Of a stretch of DNA of 64,000 nt, positions 54,700 through 63,610 are shown piece by piece. The position numbers and the translations under genes are program-made. The stretch's first letter is position 1, and each line of letters starts with the position of its first letter. The stretch lies in the NCBI GenBank assembly GCA_016125085.1, contig WGMM01000019.1, positions 62,001-126,000 of the forward strand. Reading direction: 5' to 3'. Source of the DNA: a bacterium (GTDB taxonomy: Bacteria; Planctomycetota; Planctomycetia; Isosphaerales; Isosphaeraceae). Under the pieces are notes generated by a model. It saw nothing but the letters and a program-made list of their open reading frames with translations. It had not been told where the DNA came from and made no database searches.

Positions 54700-55473
54700 A
54701 TGGGACTTGACATCGTATTGGGCCTGGTCGCTCTGGTCATGGCCATCAGTGGCTGGCGGCAGGGATTCTGGGTGCAGATCATGCGCTTGATCTGCCTGGT
54801 CGTCGGCCTTTACGCGGCCGAACCGCTGGCGATCCGGGCCGAGCCGTTCGTGTCTCAACACATCAAACTCGAAAACCCCGCCATGCTCCAGCGCGGGCTC
54901 TGGTGGGTTTCCTGGGCCCTGGTCTACACCCTGGGCAGCCTGATCGTCGGTTTCGCGGCGAAGGTTTCGAAGTGGCGGAAGAGCCCCCTGCAGGCCGAGC
55001 TGGAGCCCCCGGGCAAGTTCGACCCGATGTTCGGCTTCCTCTTCGGCATCGTCAAGGCCGGCATCACGGCGGCCTTCATCCTCTCGGCCGTCGATCATTA
55101 CGCCATCCCCAAGATCGAACACAAGGACTGGGCCAAGAAGTATGTCGTCGAGTCCAAGGCCCTCGAATATTCCCGCAAGTATGAGCCTGTGCCGAAGATT
55201 CTGGCCGCCGAACCCGTGAAAAGCATGCTGGAAATCATCCAGGAACGCGGCCTCGGGGGGGAGTCCACAAAGGACCTTCTGACGAATCTCAAGATTCCGA
55301 AGGAGGAGTGGGATCGTCTCTACGCCCTGAGGGACAAGGGGCAGAACCTGATCGAAAAGGGCAAGACGGCGGCCGAGACGGCGTCGAAGGTGCTCGACGA
55401 AGCGAAGGATCTGACGAAAGAGACGGACGTACTCAAGAACGCCCTTCGTGACGGTACCGGCTCGAAGCGATGA
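54700..55473 (+). CDS. CvpA-like membrane protein
   Basis: The 257-residue product begins with a hydrophobic helix (MGLDIVLGLVALVMAISGW) and RQGFWVQIMRLICLVVGLYAA. Two more helices follow near 70-90 and 115-130, a pattern like CvpA/colicin-V-production membrane proteins. The long C-terminal half is charged and helical (KEEWDRLYALRDKGQNLIEKG), probably cytoplasmic coiled coil. CvpA proteins affect envelope stability and secretion. The last codons overlap the next start (ATGA). Confidence 0.78.
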   Translation: MGLDIVLGLVALVMAISGWRQGFWVQIMRLICLVVGLYAAEPLAIRAEPFVSQHIKLENPAMLQRGLWWVSWALVYTLGSLIVGFAAKVSKWRKSPLQAELEPPGKFDPMFGFLFGIVKAGITAAFILSAVDHYAIPKIEHKDWAKKYVVESKALEYSRKYEPVPKILAAEPVKSMLEIIQERGLGGESTKDLLTNLKIPKEEWDRLYALRDKGQNLIEKGKTAAETASKVLDEAKDLTKETDVLKNALRDGTGSKR

Positions 55474-57455
55474 CTTCGACCGTGAACACGACACGCACGG
55501 CCAGCACGCTGCGGTTGGCCACGGCGGTCGGAGCCGTCGTGACGCTCGGCGGCTATCAGTCGCGGGTCGTCGATCAATGCTACCGCCTGCCTATCGTGGC
55601 CCGAATGAACGATCAGGCCCTGTATACGGCCGACTCGTTCGTACGGGCCTTCGATACGTTCAACCCCCACTGGGGTTACGGCTGGCTCCTGAATTCGCTG
55701 AGTGCCATCATCGGCCTGTCCGCGGCCCTATTCGGACTTTACGTTGCGACTCTCGCCCTGACTCTGGCTTCACTGTGGCGGATCCGCCGGGCCTTTGCGC
55801 CGGCCCTGCCGCCCTGGTCGGACTGGCTTGTCGTCGCTGTGTTCGTGCTGTGCCGGGCCGGCAATATCGGCACGAATCACTTGTGGGAAGATCATCTGCT
55901 CGATCGCCAGATCGGCTACGCCCTGCTCTGGTTCGCCCTGGCGGAATGGCTCGGCGGCGAACGCCGACGGGCATGGTCGATCCCGCTCGCTATCGGCCTC
56001 ACGGCCATCGCTCACCCGGGCCTGGGCGTTCTGGCCGCGGCTTTGTGGGCCGGCGTTTTCATTGCCGGGCTGGCGATCGGCGAGACGCACAAGCGGGAAA
56101 CGATCAGGTTCATCGTAATTCTGGCCCTCGCCATGGTTCCCTGGGCCGTAGCCTATCTGCCGCAATCGAAGGTATTGGCCGAAGGCGTCGACCCCGCATT
56201 CTTCTGGAGCCTGGCCACCGAATTGCAAGGCCCGCAGCACATGCGGCCTGTGCACTGGCGTGAATCCCAGTGGTGGGCCGCGTTCGCCATTCTGGCCGCC
56301 GGGCTGTGCGGGCTTGCCTTGAATCGGCGAGAATTCGACCGGGCGGCCGTGATCCGGGCCAGTCTCTGGGCCGTACCGATCGTGTTCGGCCTGGCACTGG
56401 CGACGGTGCTCGTCGAGATCGCTCACAGCCTGCCTGTCGCGATGGCTCAGCCGTTTCGACTGGCGACCCCGTTGCGAGGCCTGTGCCTGATTCTGCTGAT
56501 TCCCCATCTGACCGGTCTCATTCGCTTCGGCGGTGTCACCGGGGCGGCACGTGCCGGGGCATTGATCCTGTGCCTTCGTGGCGACAGGTCGTTCGAAGCG
56601 GCGGTCGCGGTCGAACTTGCCCTGATCGGATCCTCCTGGATTTTTTGCCAGTTCACGAACCTGGAACGCAAGCCCGGCTACGATCTCGCCGCGCTTGCCA
56701 TCGCCGGAATTCTGGCGTCCTGGTGGCTGATTCGAAATGACACGGCCGACGGTGAAGTTCTCCTGATCGGCGGCTATTTGACAGGTGCGGCGTTCGCCCT
56801 GATCGTGCCGCGTATCGGGCCACGAATTGAAATGAGATTTTCGAGCGGACCGACTGGCGATCGAAACGCCCGGGCCTGGCGCATTTGCGCTTATGCCTGG
56901 GCCATTCCGCTGGCTTCGGCCATCGCGGGGACGGCCGATCCGGCTGGAGACAGTTCAATTTGCCGGACACTTGCCGGACGCTGGCGGATTCAGGAGATAC
57001 CGACTTCCGACGTCGAACGGCTGGCTGTCGCGGCACGCGAGATTCTGCCAGCCGATGCCCTCGTACTGGCTCCGCCGCGCGACAAGGCCTTCCGGCACTG
57101 GTCACGGCGCAGCGTCGTCGTGAACGTCGCCGGCAGCCCTTATCAGGCGAAAGCACTTGCCGACTGGGCCGAAAGGCTGCGGATCGTAGCCGGCGAGCCG
57201 GCTGACCTTGCCGATTTCGCACGACATTGGCCCGAAAACCGCGTCGCGTGGGAGACGCATTACGAGAAAGCGCCGGCGACTCAGCTCGATGCCTGGGCCA
57301 CGCGCTTCGGCGCGACGGCGATCGTGACTAGAGACACACTGGCGGAAGAAGATTCGCTCCGTTCCCGAGGCTGGGGAATCGCAGCCCGGCAAGGATCCTG
57401 GAGTCTCTGGTCAACTCGGTCCGAAGTCATGGCCCGTTCTGGGCGGACACGATGA
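55470..57455 (+). CDS. Polytopic membrane protein, DUF6798-like
   Basis: The 661-residue protein has about ten membrane helices between residues 15 and 500. A C-terminal soluble segment (ADALVLAPPRDKAFRHWSRRSVVVNVAG, ALADWAERLRIV) resembles the end of planctomycete DUF6798 proteins. The N-terminal part (NPHWGYGWLLNSLSAIIG, HLWEDHLLDRQIGYAL) might form a GT-C-like catalytic face with the conserved acidic NHLWEDH patch. It is translationally coupled to the CvpA-like gene. The function is unknown; envelope glycan assembly is a reasonable guess. Confidence 0.65.
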   Translation: MTSTVNTTRTASTLRLATAVGAVVTLGGYQSRVVDQCYRLPIVARMNDQALYTADSFVRAFDTFNPHWGYGWLLNSLSAIIGLSAALFGLYVATLALTLASLWRIRRAFAPALPPWSDWLVVAVFVLCRAGNIGTNHLWEDHLLDRQIGYALLWFALAEWLGGERRRAWSIPLAIGLTAIAHPGLGVLAAALWAGVFIAGLAIGETHKRETIRFIVILALAMVPWAVAYLPQSKVLAEGVDPAFFWSLATELQGPQHMRPVHWRESQWWAAFAILAAGLCGLALNRREFDRAAVIRASLWAVPIVFGLALATVLVEIAHSLPVAMAQPFRLATPLRGLCLILLIPHLTGLIRFGGVTGAARAGALILCLRGDRSFEAAVAVELALIGSSWIFCQFTNLERKPGYDLAALAIAGILASWWLIRNDTADGEVLLIGGYLTGAAFALIVPRIGPRIEMRFSSGPTGDRNARAWRICAYAWAIPLASAIAGTADPAGDSSICRTLAGRWRIQEIPTSDVERLAVAAREILPADALVLAPPRDKAFRHWSRRSVVVNVAGSPYQAKALADWAERLRIVAGEPADLADFARHWPENRVAWETHYEKAPATQLDAWATRFGATAIVTRDTLAEEDSLRSRGWGIAARQGSWSLWSTRSEVMARSGRTR

Positions 57456-57646
57456 AATGACCGCTTCTCGGAAGGGGCACGACGCAAATTCGAATTCGAT
57501 CGAACTTGGGGTTTGCGGATCTGGCGGATTGTGATACACCTGCTCGCGAATGACCGGCACGAACCGCTCGCGTTCGGCCCGGTCCGGTACGGAAGTGACG
57601 CTGAAAAGCGGCGGGCGAGAGGGATTCCCATGGAGGGGAACAGCCC

Positions 57647-59578
57647 ATGATATATGATTCGATGATCAGCGAGACGGCACGCTCATGGCGTATCGTACGC
57701 CGGGGGCCTTCGCTCGTGGCGATTCTCGGATTCTGTCTGGCGTTCATGGCATTCATGCCGGTTGCCGCGATCGGGCAGGATTTGCCCGCCGCCGCGGCCG
57801 AACCCGAGGATGCTCCGCCCGATCTGCCACCTGCGATCGAAGGCAACCGCAGGGCGGCGTCCGACGAACCCGCGGCAGCAGGCACCGCGCCCCAGGAACT
57901 TCCGCCGAACGTCGAGGCGGAATCCCGCCCGGTCAATTCCAATAAGAAACTCGATTCCGCCAAGGTCGATCCTCTCGTCGAACCGGCCGGCTCATCGACT
58001 TCCGAAGCCGCCCCGGCCGATCCGGATGCCAGCGAAGCCGGCGCGCCTGCGCCGCTCGATGATGCTGTCACGAAAGCCCAGAGCGAAGCCCCGCCGACCG
58101 GCGCAGCCGACCCGAACTCTTCGCCCTATCGCCCGGGCACTCAGGGCGTCGGAGTCTATGTCGAAGTGATGTCGCCGCCCGCGACGAACCTTCAGCAGGA
58201 GACGACCTATCGCGTGATCGTCAAGAACGCCATGCGCTCGCCGGCTTTCGGCGTCGTCGTGACGGACGTGCTGCCTGACGGTCTCACCTACGTCAAAAGC
58301 GAGCCTGCCGCACAGGCGAACGGCTCGACCCTGACCTGGGACCTGGGCGAAATGCCGATCGGCGGCGAGAAAACGCTGACCGTCGTGGCCAAGCCGACGA
58401 AGGTCGGCTCCATGGAACACACGGCCACCGTCGCCTGCCGCACGGGCACGCGGGCCCGTTTCGTGGTTCAGGAGCCGAAGCTGAAGGTGGAACAGACGAT
58501 CACGCCCGCCAAACCCCTGAAAGGCCAGCCGGTGCAGCTTCGGCTGGTGGTTTCGAATCCCGGCACAGGTGCCGCGCGAAACGTGGCCGTGGTGGTGAAA
58601 GTGTCACAGGGCATGCAGGATTCGCAAGGCTCGCGCGTGTTCGATCAGGAAATCAAACGACTCGGCCCCGGCGAACGCATGGAATTGCAACCCCTGACCC
58701 TGACGACCGTCGGAGGCGGAGCGCAAACGTGCGACACGGCCCTATCGAGCCCCGATGTCGCCACGGAGCAGGCTGAGGCCAAGGCGAACACGTCGATCGA
58801 AGTGCTCGAACCGAAATTGAAACTCGTCTTCACCGGCCCTTCGCAGAAATACACGAACACCGAGGACATTTACGAACTCACGATCGAAAACCCGGGCACA
58901 GCTCCGGCCCGCAACGTTCGGGTCGCCGTGTATGTGCCTGACGCCAAGGGCGTGAAGCGGGCCAGCCGCGACGGATTCGTGACGGCCTCGCTTCGGAAGC
59001 TCGAATGGCCCGTGGTGGACGCGATCGAGCCGGGCGGCAACAAGAAATTGAAATTCGAATACCGGGTCGAGGCCATGGGAACGTATCCGTTCACGGCCGA
59101 TGCACGGGCCGATGGCGGGCTGACGGACAAGCAGTCCGTCACTACGACCGTCACGGGCGTGGCGGACGTCGATTTCAATCTCACCGAAAACTCCCGCGTG
59201 ATCGACGTCGGCAAGATGACCGACTATGTCATCACGATCCGCAATCACGGGACGAAGGACGCCGTCAATCTGCTGATCCGGGCCAACCTTTCCGAAAACC
59301 TCCAGGTGGTGGAAACCGACGGCCATGAGGGCGAAGCCAAGCTGAACCCCTCCGACCCTCGTGAAACGGTCTTCCCGAAGGTCGATCACCTGCCCGCTGG
59401 CCAGGAAATGACCTATGTGATCCGCGTCAAGGGGATCAAGCCGGGGCTCTCGTCATGCCGCGTGTTCCTGCATCACGAGGATCTCGGCAACGAAAGGCTG
59501 GAAAAGCAAGTTGTCACCCCGCGTGTGACGGACCGCACCCAGATCGGTTCCACCGCATCCAAACCCGCCGGACAATGA
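57647..59578 (+). CDS. DUF11-repeat surface protein
   Basis: The 643-residue product has an N-terminal signal-anchor-like hydrophobic segment near 25-45. A long Pro/Ala/Glu-rich region follows to about 160, then three to four beta-sandwich DUF11-type repeats (TYRVIVKNAMRSPAFGVVVTDVLPDG; VQLRLVVSNPGTGAARNVAVVVKV; IYELTIENPGTAPARNVRVAVYVPD; DYVITIRNHGTKDAVNLLIRANLS). DUF11 repeats form rod-like surface proteins. It starts 191 bases after the preceding gene. The next gene start overlaps its stop, so it is cotranslated with a tyrosine phosphatase. Confidence 0.88.
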   Translation: MIYDSMISETARSWRIVRRGPSLVAILGFCLAFMAFMPVAAIGQDLPAAAAEPEDAPPDLPPAIEGNRRAASDEPAAAGTAPQELPPNVEAESRPVNSNKKLDSAKVDPLVEPAGSSTSEAAPADPDASEAGAPAPLDDAVTKAQSEAPPTGAADPNSSPYRPGTQGVGVYVEVMSPPATNLQQETTYRVIVKNAMRSPAFGVVVTDVLPDGLTYVKSEPAAQANGSTLTWDLGEMPIGGEKTLTVVAKPTKVGSMEHTATVACRTGTRARFVVQEPKLKVEQTITPAKPLKGQPVQLRLVVSNPGTGAARNVAVVVKVSQGMQDSQGSRVFDQEIKRLGPGERMELQPLTLTTVGGGAQTCDTALSSPDVATEQAEAKANTSIEVLEPKLKLVFTGPSQKYTNTEDIYELTIENPGTAPARNVRVAVYVPDAKGVKRASRDGFVTASLRKLEWPVVDAIEPGGNKKLKFEYRVEAMGTYPFTADARADGGLTDKQSVTTTVTGVADVDFNLTENSRVIDVGKMTDYVITIRNHGTKDAVNLLIRANLSENLQVVETDGHEGEAKLNPSDPRETVFPKVDHLPAGQEMTYVIRVKGIKPGLSSCRVFLHHEDLGNERLEKQVVTPRVTDRTQIGSTASKPAGQ

Positions 59579-60300
59579 CGATGACCATGACGGATGATTC
59601 GAAAGCCATGCGCTGGGACTCGCCCCATGGGCCTGACCGGCATGGCCGTAACGGGCTGACCGTGTTCGGAGCGCTCGCCGCGGGCATCGTGCTGACGACC
59701 GTCGGCGTGGCCTTCGGTGTTCGCGAACTGACTCAGGACAGCGTCTGGGAACGGTTCGATATCGTCAAGCCGGGCGTGCTCTATCGCAGCGGACAGCTGT
59801 CGTCGGAGCAATTGAAATCGGCCATCGACCGTTACGGAATTCGCACCGTGGTGAACTTTCAGGTGCGTGACCGTACCCTTGCAAGGGAAGATGCCCTGGT
59901 GCGCAGCCTCGGATTGAAATTCGTCAATCTACCCATGCCTGGTGACGGCTTCGGCGAAGAAAGCCAGTTCCGCGAATTCCTCGCCCTGGTGGACGATCCC
60001 GCGAATCGGCCGGTGCTCATCCACTGTGCCGCCGGAACCTGCCGAACCGGCGCCGCCGTCGCCCTTTACCGCTTCGAACGCGACGGCTGGTCAATCGACG
60101 ACGTCACCCTGGAAATGGAACGTCAGGCATATGACACCGGCTGGCTTTCAGGCTACGTTTTCAATATGACGAAAACGAAGCCTCAAGCGGTTTTCCGAGA
60201 CGAATCGGCCGGCGCATCGGTCACGAAAGACACTGCCGAAAGTCCGAAAGACCCGATGGCCACGAACACGGACGCGCGCGAGCCGGAGCTTCGAAGATGA
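59575..60300 (+). CDS. Membrane-anchored dual-specificity/tyrosine phosphatase-like protein
   Basis: The start overlaps the DUF11 gene stop (ATGA). The 241-residue product has one hydrophobic helix at about 29-49 (VFGALAAGIVLTTVGVAFGV), then a phosphatase domain with RSGQLSSEQLKSAIDRYGIRTVVNF and HCAAGTCRTG, a CX5R motif with Cys151 and Arg157. This fold is close to DSP/Siw14-type phosphatases, some of which act on inositol pyrophosphates or phosphotyrosine. The orientation implies the catalytic domain is outside the membrane, unless the helix is cleaved. The target is unknown. Confidence 0.85.
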   Translation: MTMTMTDDSKAMRWDSPHGPDRHGRNGLTVFGALAAGIVLTTVGVAFGVRELTQDSVWERFDIVKPGVLYRSGQLSSEQLKSAIDRYGIRTVVNFQVRDRTLAREDALVRSLGLKFVNLPMPGDGFGEESQFREFLALVDDPANRPVLIHCAAGTCRTGAAVALYRFERDGWSIDDVTLEMERQAYDTGWLSGYVFNMTKTKPQAVFRDESAGASVTKDTAESPKDPMATNTDAREPELRR

Positions 60301-62021
60301 GCGAAACGACCGAAATTGCCCAGTCGCAGCCCCTTCGCGGCCTATCCGCAGTGGAACATGCTCACGTGGCCCGGGGACAGACGATCTCCCAGTCGGCCCG
60401 CCAGTTCGCCCAGGTTTTGCTGGGCAATCAGGCGATTCGTGACCTGACCGGCTACGCCTGCTTCGTCGCGATCGCCATCACGTTCGTCGTCTGGGGCGCG
60501 GCCCGGCTCGAGGTCGGTCACCAGGAAGCCCGCGCAGCCATGGCCGTGCGGGAGCCGCTCGGACCCGTCGGACAAAGCTTCGGGGGCCTTGATCCGGCCA
60601 TCTATCCGGGAGCCGTGGCCCTGTCGAAACTCTGGGGCGTGATCGAAGACGATGGCCTGGGAATGGAAGCCATCCGCTGGCCGGAAGCCATTCTGGCGAT
60701 GATCTTCGGGATCGTCCTGGCCATTCGCAGCGAAAATATCGCCGGTAAACGGGCATCGCTCTGGGTCAGCCTCTGCTGGTTCGCTTCGCTGGCCGTGATT
60801 CACAGATCCGGAGAGATCGGCATCGATATCACCGGCGGCTTCGGTCTGCTGCTCGCGCTCGATCGAGCGATCGCTCGCCAGGGCAGGCTGGACTCGCTCT
60901 GCGGCCTGTTCGCTTCGATCGCGTTTCTCTGCGCAGGCCTGCCCCCGGTGATCATCATCACGGCAGCTTCGATCGCACTGCTGCGCAGCTCCGCGGGCCT
61001 GGGCCTGTCGTATCTCGGGTTCGTCATCGCCACCGTCGCCGGATGGTCCGCATGGGCCCTTTCGGAAATCTCGGCCGAAGCCTGGGCCGCGGCCATCGCC
61101 CTGCCGGTTTCGTTCCGCACGGCTTCGAACATCACGCTCGTTACGCTTGCCCTGTGCCTGCCGACGGTCGTATTCCTACCCGCCCTGCTCGGACGTAACG
61201 CCCGCGAAAGCTGGGCCCCACGGCGTATCGCATACGTCCAGGGCTGGCTGACGGTCGCCGCGATGTGCCTTTTCGTCGGAACGATTCTGCCCCAGTTCGC
61301 ACGGACGACGCTTTTGCCAGTCGTCGCCGGCTGTGCTGTCGGTGCCGGGCATGCCTGGGCCGCCGTACTGGCCCGCCGCGGATCCGAAAGCTCTTCGTTC
61401 GAACTCACATGGATGAAGATCGCTACCGGTGCCCTGGCCGTATTCGCGTTTCTGAGCGTTCCGGCGCTGGCGTACGTCAGCCTGACGATTCCGTATTACC
61501 GCCCCGTGAGCATTCTCGGTATCGCGATCGCCTCCGCGGCCGCGATCGCCTATGCCAGCGGGCTGGTTTCGCGCGACATGCGACGCATCGCCTTGTCGTT
61601 CGTCCTGATTTGCATTTCGATCAAGCTGGCCCATACCGCCATCTATGTGCCCGAATGGAATTACCGGCGCGGGCAAGGCCCCTGGGGCCGGGCCGTCGGG
61701 CAATGGGTGCCTGAAGGCTGGCCTATCTACACCCTGCACGGGTGGCCGGCTGATTTCGCGTTCGCCACCGGTCACAATTTCCGCCAGTTGACGCACCCAA
61801 GATTTCTGCCGGATCCGGCGAAAACGCCTGACCAGCGTCCCAGCTTCATCCTTCTCCATCCAGCCGATTTCGAACACTGGCCGAAGACGGCCCCGCCGAT
61901 CGTCAAGGTATTCGAATTCCATGACCATTCCGGCCAGCGTGTTTCGAAAGTGCTGGCCCGCACCGGCCCGGAAAAACCCGCCTGGCAGAAGCTGATCTAC
62001 GGCAACACCGTGGCACGCTGA
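60297..62021 (+). CDS. GT-C-like polytopic membrane protein (ArnT/PMT type)
   Basis: The 574-residue product has about twelve hydrophobic segments and a loop after the first with VGHQEARAAMAVREPLG. This resembles the first-loop acidic motif of PMT/ArnT glycosyltransferases, which use polyprenyl-phosphate sugars. The C-terminal soluble part (FILLHPADFEHWPKTAPPIVKVFEFHDHSGQRVSKVLART) is similar to the ends of planctomycete GT-C proteins. It overlaps the phosphatase gene (ATGA) and closes the operon. The call as glycosyltransferase is moderate because only one acidic motif is seen. Confidence 0.68.
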   Translation: MSETTEIAQSQPLRGLSAVEHAHVARGQTISQSARQFAQVLLGNQAIRDLTGYACFVAIAITFVVWGAARLEVGHQEARAAMAVREPLGPVGQSFGGLDPAIYPGAVALSKLWGVIEDDGLGMEAIRWPEAILAMIFGIVLAIRSENIAGKRASLWVSLCWFASLAVIHRSGEIGIDITGGFGLLLALDRAIARQGRLDSLCGLFASIAFLCAGLPPVIIITAASIALLRSSAGLGLSYLGFVIATVAGWSAWALSEISAEAWAAAIALPVSFRTASNITLVTLALCLPTVVFLPALLGRNARESWAPRRIAYVQGWLTVAAMCLFVGTILPQFARTTLLPVVAGCAVGAGHAWAAVLARRGSESSSFELTWMKIATGALAVFAFLSVPALAYVSLTIPYYRPVSILGIAIASAAAIAYASGLVSRDMRRIALSFVLICISIKLAHTAIYVPEWNYRRGQGPWGRAVGQWVPEGWPIYTLHGWPADFAFATGHNFRQLTHPRFLPDPAKTPDQRPSFILLHPADFEHWPKTAPPIVKVFEFHDHSGQRVSKVLARTGPEKPAWQKLIYGNTVAR

Positions 62022-62172
62022 GACGCCTTCACGATGCGGAATTCGAAGGATCATTGACCGATCGTGAATGTCCCCGGACAGGCACGATCGAGATCATTTC
62101 GACTCCCGGGGGCCATTTCCGTCTTCCATCGATGACGAATCGCAACGATTCGGACGGAAGCCATTTCGAGCA

Positions 62173-62589
62173 TCACCAGTCACCCGTCGAACTCAAGAGA
62201 ATCGACGGGCTATCCGTGCATTCTACCAGCCACTGATATCCTTGAGAGCCAGATTCGAACGGTTCGACGAACCCGGCGACGTCTGCCCAGGCATCGGCCG
62301 TCAATTCGCATTGGACCGTAAAGGAATCCACGAATCGCACTCCCCGATCCCGCGGGCCGATTCGGAAGAGCAGCCGGACACAACCCTCGACTTCGACGAA
62401 AGGAAGATCCTGAACTTCGATACATGCGATTTCACCAGCGGCGAGCCGTTTCAGACATTCGCCGAACGATCTTGCTTCCTCACTGGAAAATCTGCTCAAA
62501 CGAACGATAGAGGATCCAGGCGAGTCGCCAGCAAGCAAGTCAAGTTTCATTCGAAGATTCCAGGTTTTAATGTCACGCCAATTCGACAT
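62173..62589 (-). CDS. Hypothetical protein, 138 residues
   Basis: A minus-strand gene starting at ATG 62589, with AGGGG a few bases upstream. The product has a beta-rich pattern (VRLSRFSSEEARSFGECLKRLAAGEIACIEVQDLPFVEVEGCVRLLFRIG) and ends ECTDSPSILLSSTGDW. No signal peptide or membrane helix. No family is recognised. It stands alone between the plus-strand operon and the hpn genes and is somewhat AT-richer. Confidence 0.58.
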   Translation of the reverse strand: MSNWRDIKTWNLRMKLDLLAGDSPGSSIVRLSRFSSEEARSFGECLKRLAAGEIACIEVQDLPFVEVEGCVRLLFRIGPRDRGVRFVDSFTVQCELTADAWADVAGFVEPFESGSQGYQWLVECTDSPSILLSSTGDW

Positions 62590-62778
62590 TTTCCCCTGAT
62601 ACGATTCACCGTAATCCGTACATGCCGCTTCTTGCGAGTGTGGCGCAGTGACGCCTGAATCAATTTCTCTTTCAGCGTTTCCGGCACGTCAATCGAACCC
62701 AGGACTATACTCCTGTTTACAATCATAGTGAATGACGAGAGAATCAATGGTCACGAGAACATACGTAATAAGCTAACC

Positions 62779-63567
62779 TCACGGCACAGGCAGCGCGTCG
62801 ATCAGATGCCCGGCGTAATGGGCCACTTTCTCAGCCGCGAGAATGGCCGATTCACGCAGTTTCAAAAGATCCTTCACTGCCGCGGGCCGCTGCCAGAGTG
62901 CCCCGATGGTGGCTCCCAGGCGAAACGCACCTGTCGGGCCCGTGATCGTCAGAATTTCGGGCGGCAGTTCGTCACCAGCGGTGTCAGAAACGACCCGAAG
63001 GCCGACCCAGCGCAGGTTCAACGACCGGCAGAGTTCCGCCACGGCATAGCTTTCCATGTCGACGGCCACGGCACCGGTGCGGTCGTGCCACTGCTTCTTC
63101 TCGTCCGGCAAACGCAGGATGTGATCCATCGTGAGCAGTCTGCCGGTGACGATCCCCTGCGGCAGCAGTTCGGGCCGAATCGGCACCGGAATCGGTTCGG
63201 CATCGGGCCGGAGGATTTCGGAGGGCAGCACGACATCGCACGACTTGAGCGCAGGATCAAGCCCGCCGCAAAAGCCGGGATGGACGATCCAGTAAGGCCG
63301 GTGGCCGAAAATCAGGTGTTCGGCGGCTCTTCTGGCCCGGACCATGCCCATTCCGGAATGAATCAGGGCTACGACACGACCGTTATGCTCGCCTTCGAGC
63401 ACCGTCATGCCCTGACTCTTGAATTTGCGGACCTTTTTCAGCCGGTCGACCAGGTCGCCCGTTTCGATCGGCAGAGCCGCCACGATGCCGATATCGGCAC
63501 GATGCGGCGCGGGGGCGATAGACCGGGACCGGCCTTCCGGCGATTCATCGGAAGTCGGCCCGTTCAT
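62779..63567 (-). CDS. hpnG: Hopanoid-associated phosphorylase HpnG-like nucleosidase
   Basis: The 262-residue product is a nucleoside phosphorylase/MTA-SAH nucleosidase-like protein (DIGIVAALPIETGDLVDRLKK, then HSGMGMVRARRAAEHL, and AVAVDMESYAVAELCR with the catalytic/ribose Glu). In the hopanoid pathway, HpnG removes adenine from adenosylhopane made by HpnH to give ribosylhopane. The HpnH gene lies 43 bases upstream on the same strand, so the assignment to HpnG is well supported by context; by sequence alone it could be a plain MTA/SAH nucleosidase. Confidence 0.85.
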   Translation of the reverse strand: MNGPTSDESPEGRSRSIAPAPHRADIGIVAALPIETGDLVDRLKKVRKFKSQGMTVLEGEHNGRVVALIHSGMGMVRARRAAEHLIFGHRPYWIVHPGFCGGLDPALKSCDVVLPSEILRPDAEPIPVPIRPELLPQGIVTGRLLTMDHILRLPDEKKQWHDRTGAVAVDMESYAVAELCRSLNLRWVGLRVVSDTAGDELPPEILTITGPTGAFRLGATIGALWQRPAAVKDLLKLRESAILAAEKVAHYAGHLIDALPVP

Positions 63568-63610
63568 CGGCTTCTCACCCCTGCCCGGCCATGCGAACCG
63601 GCGGCGTCGA

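Noticed and set aside
62547..62747. 66-residue minus-strand frame with a basic, partly protein-like sequence
   Set aside because: It overlaps the start of the 62173-62589 gene in another frame and no family or ribosome site supports it; a small real gene cannot be excluded.
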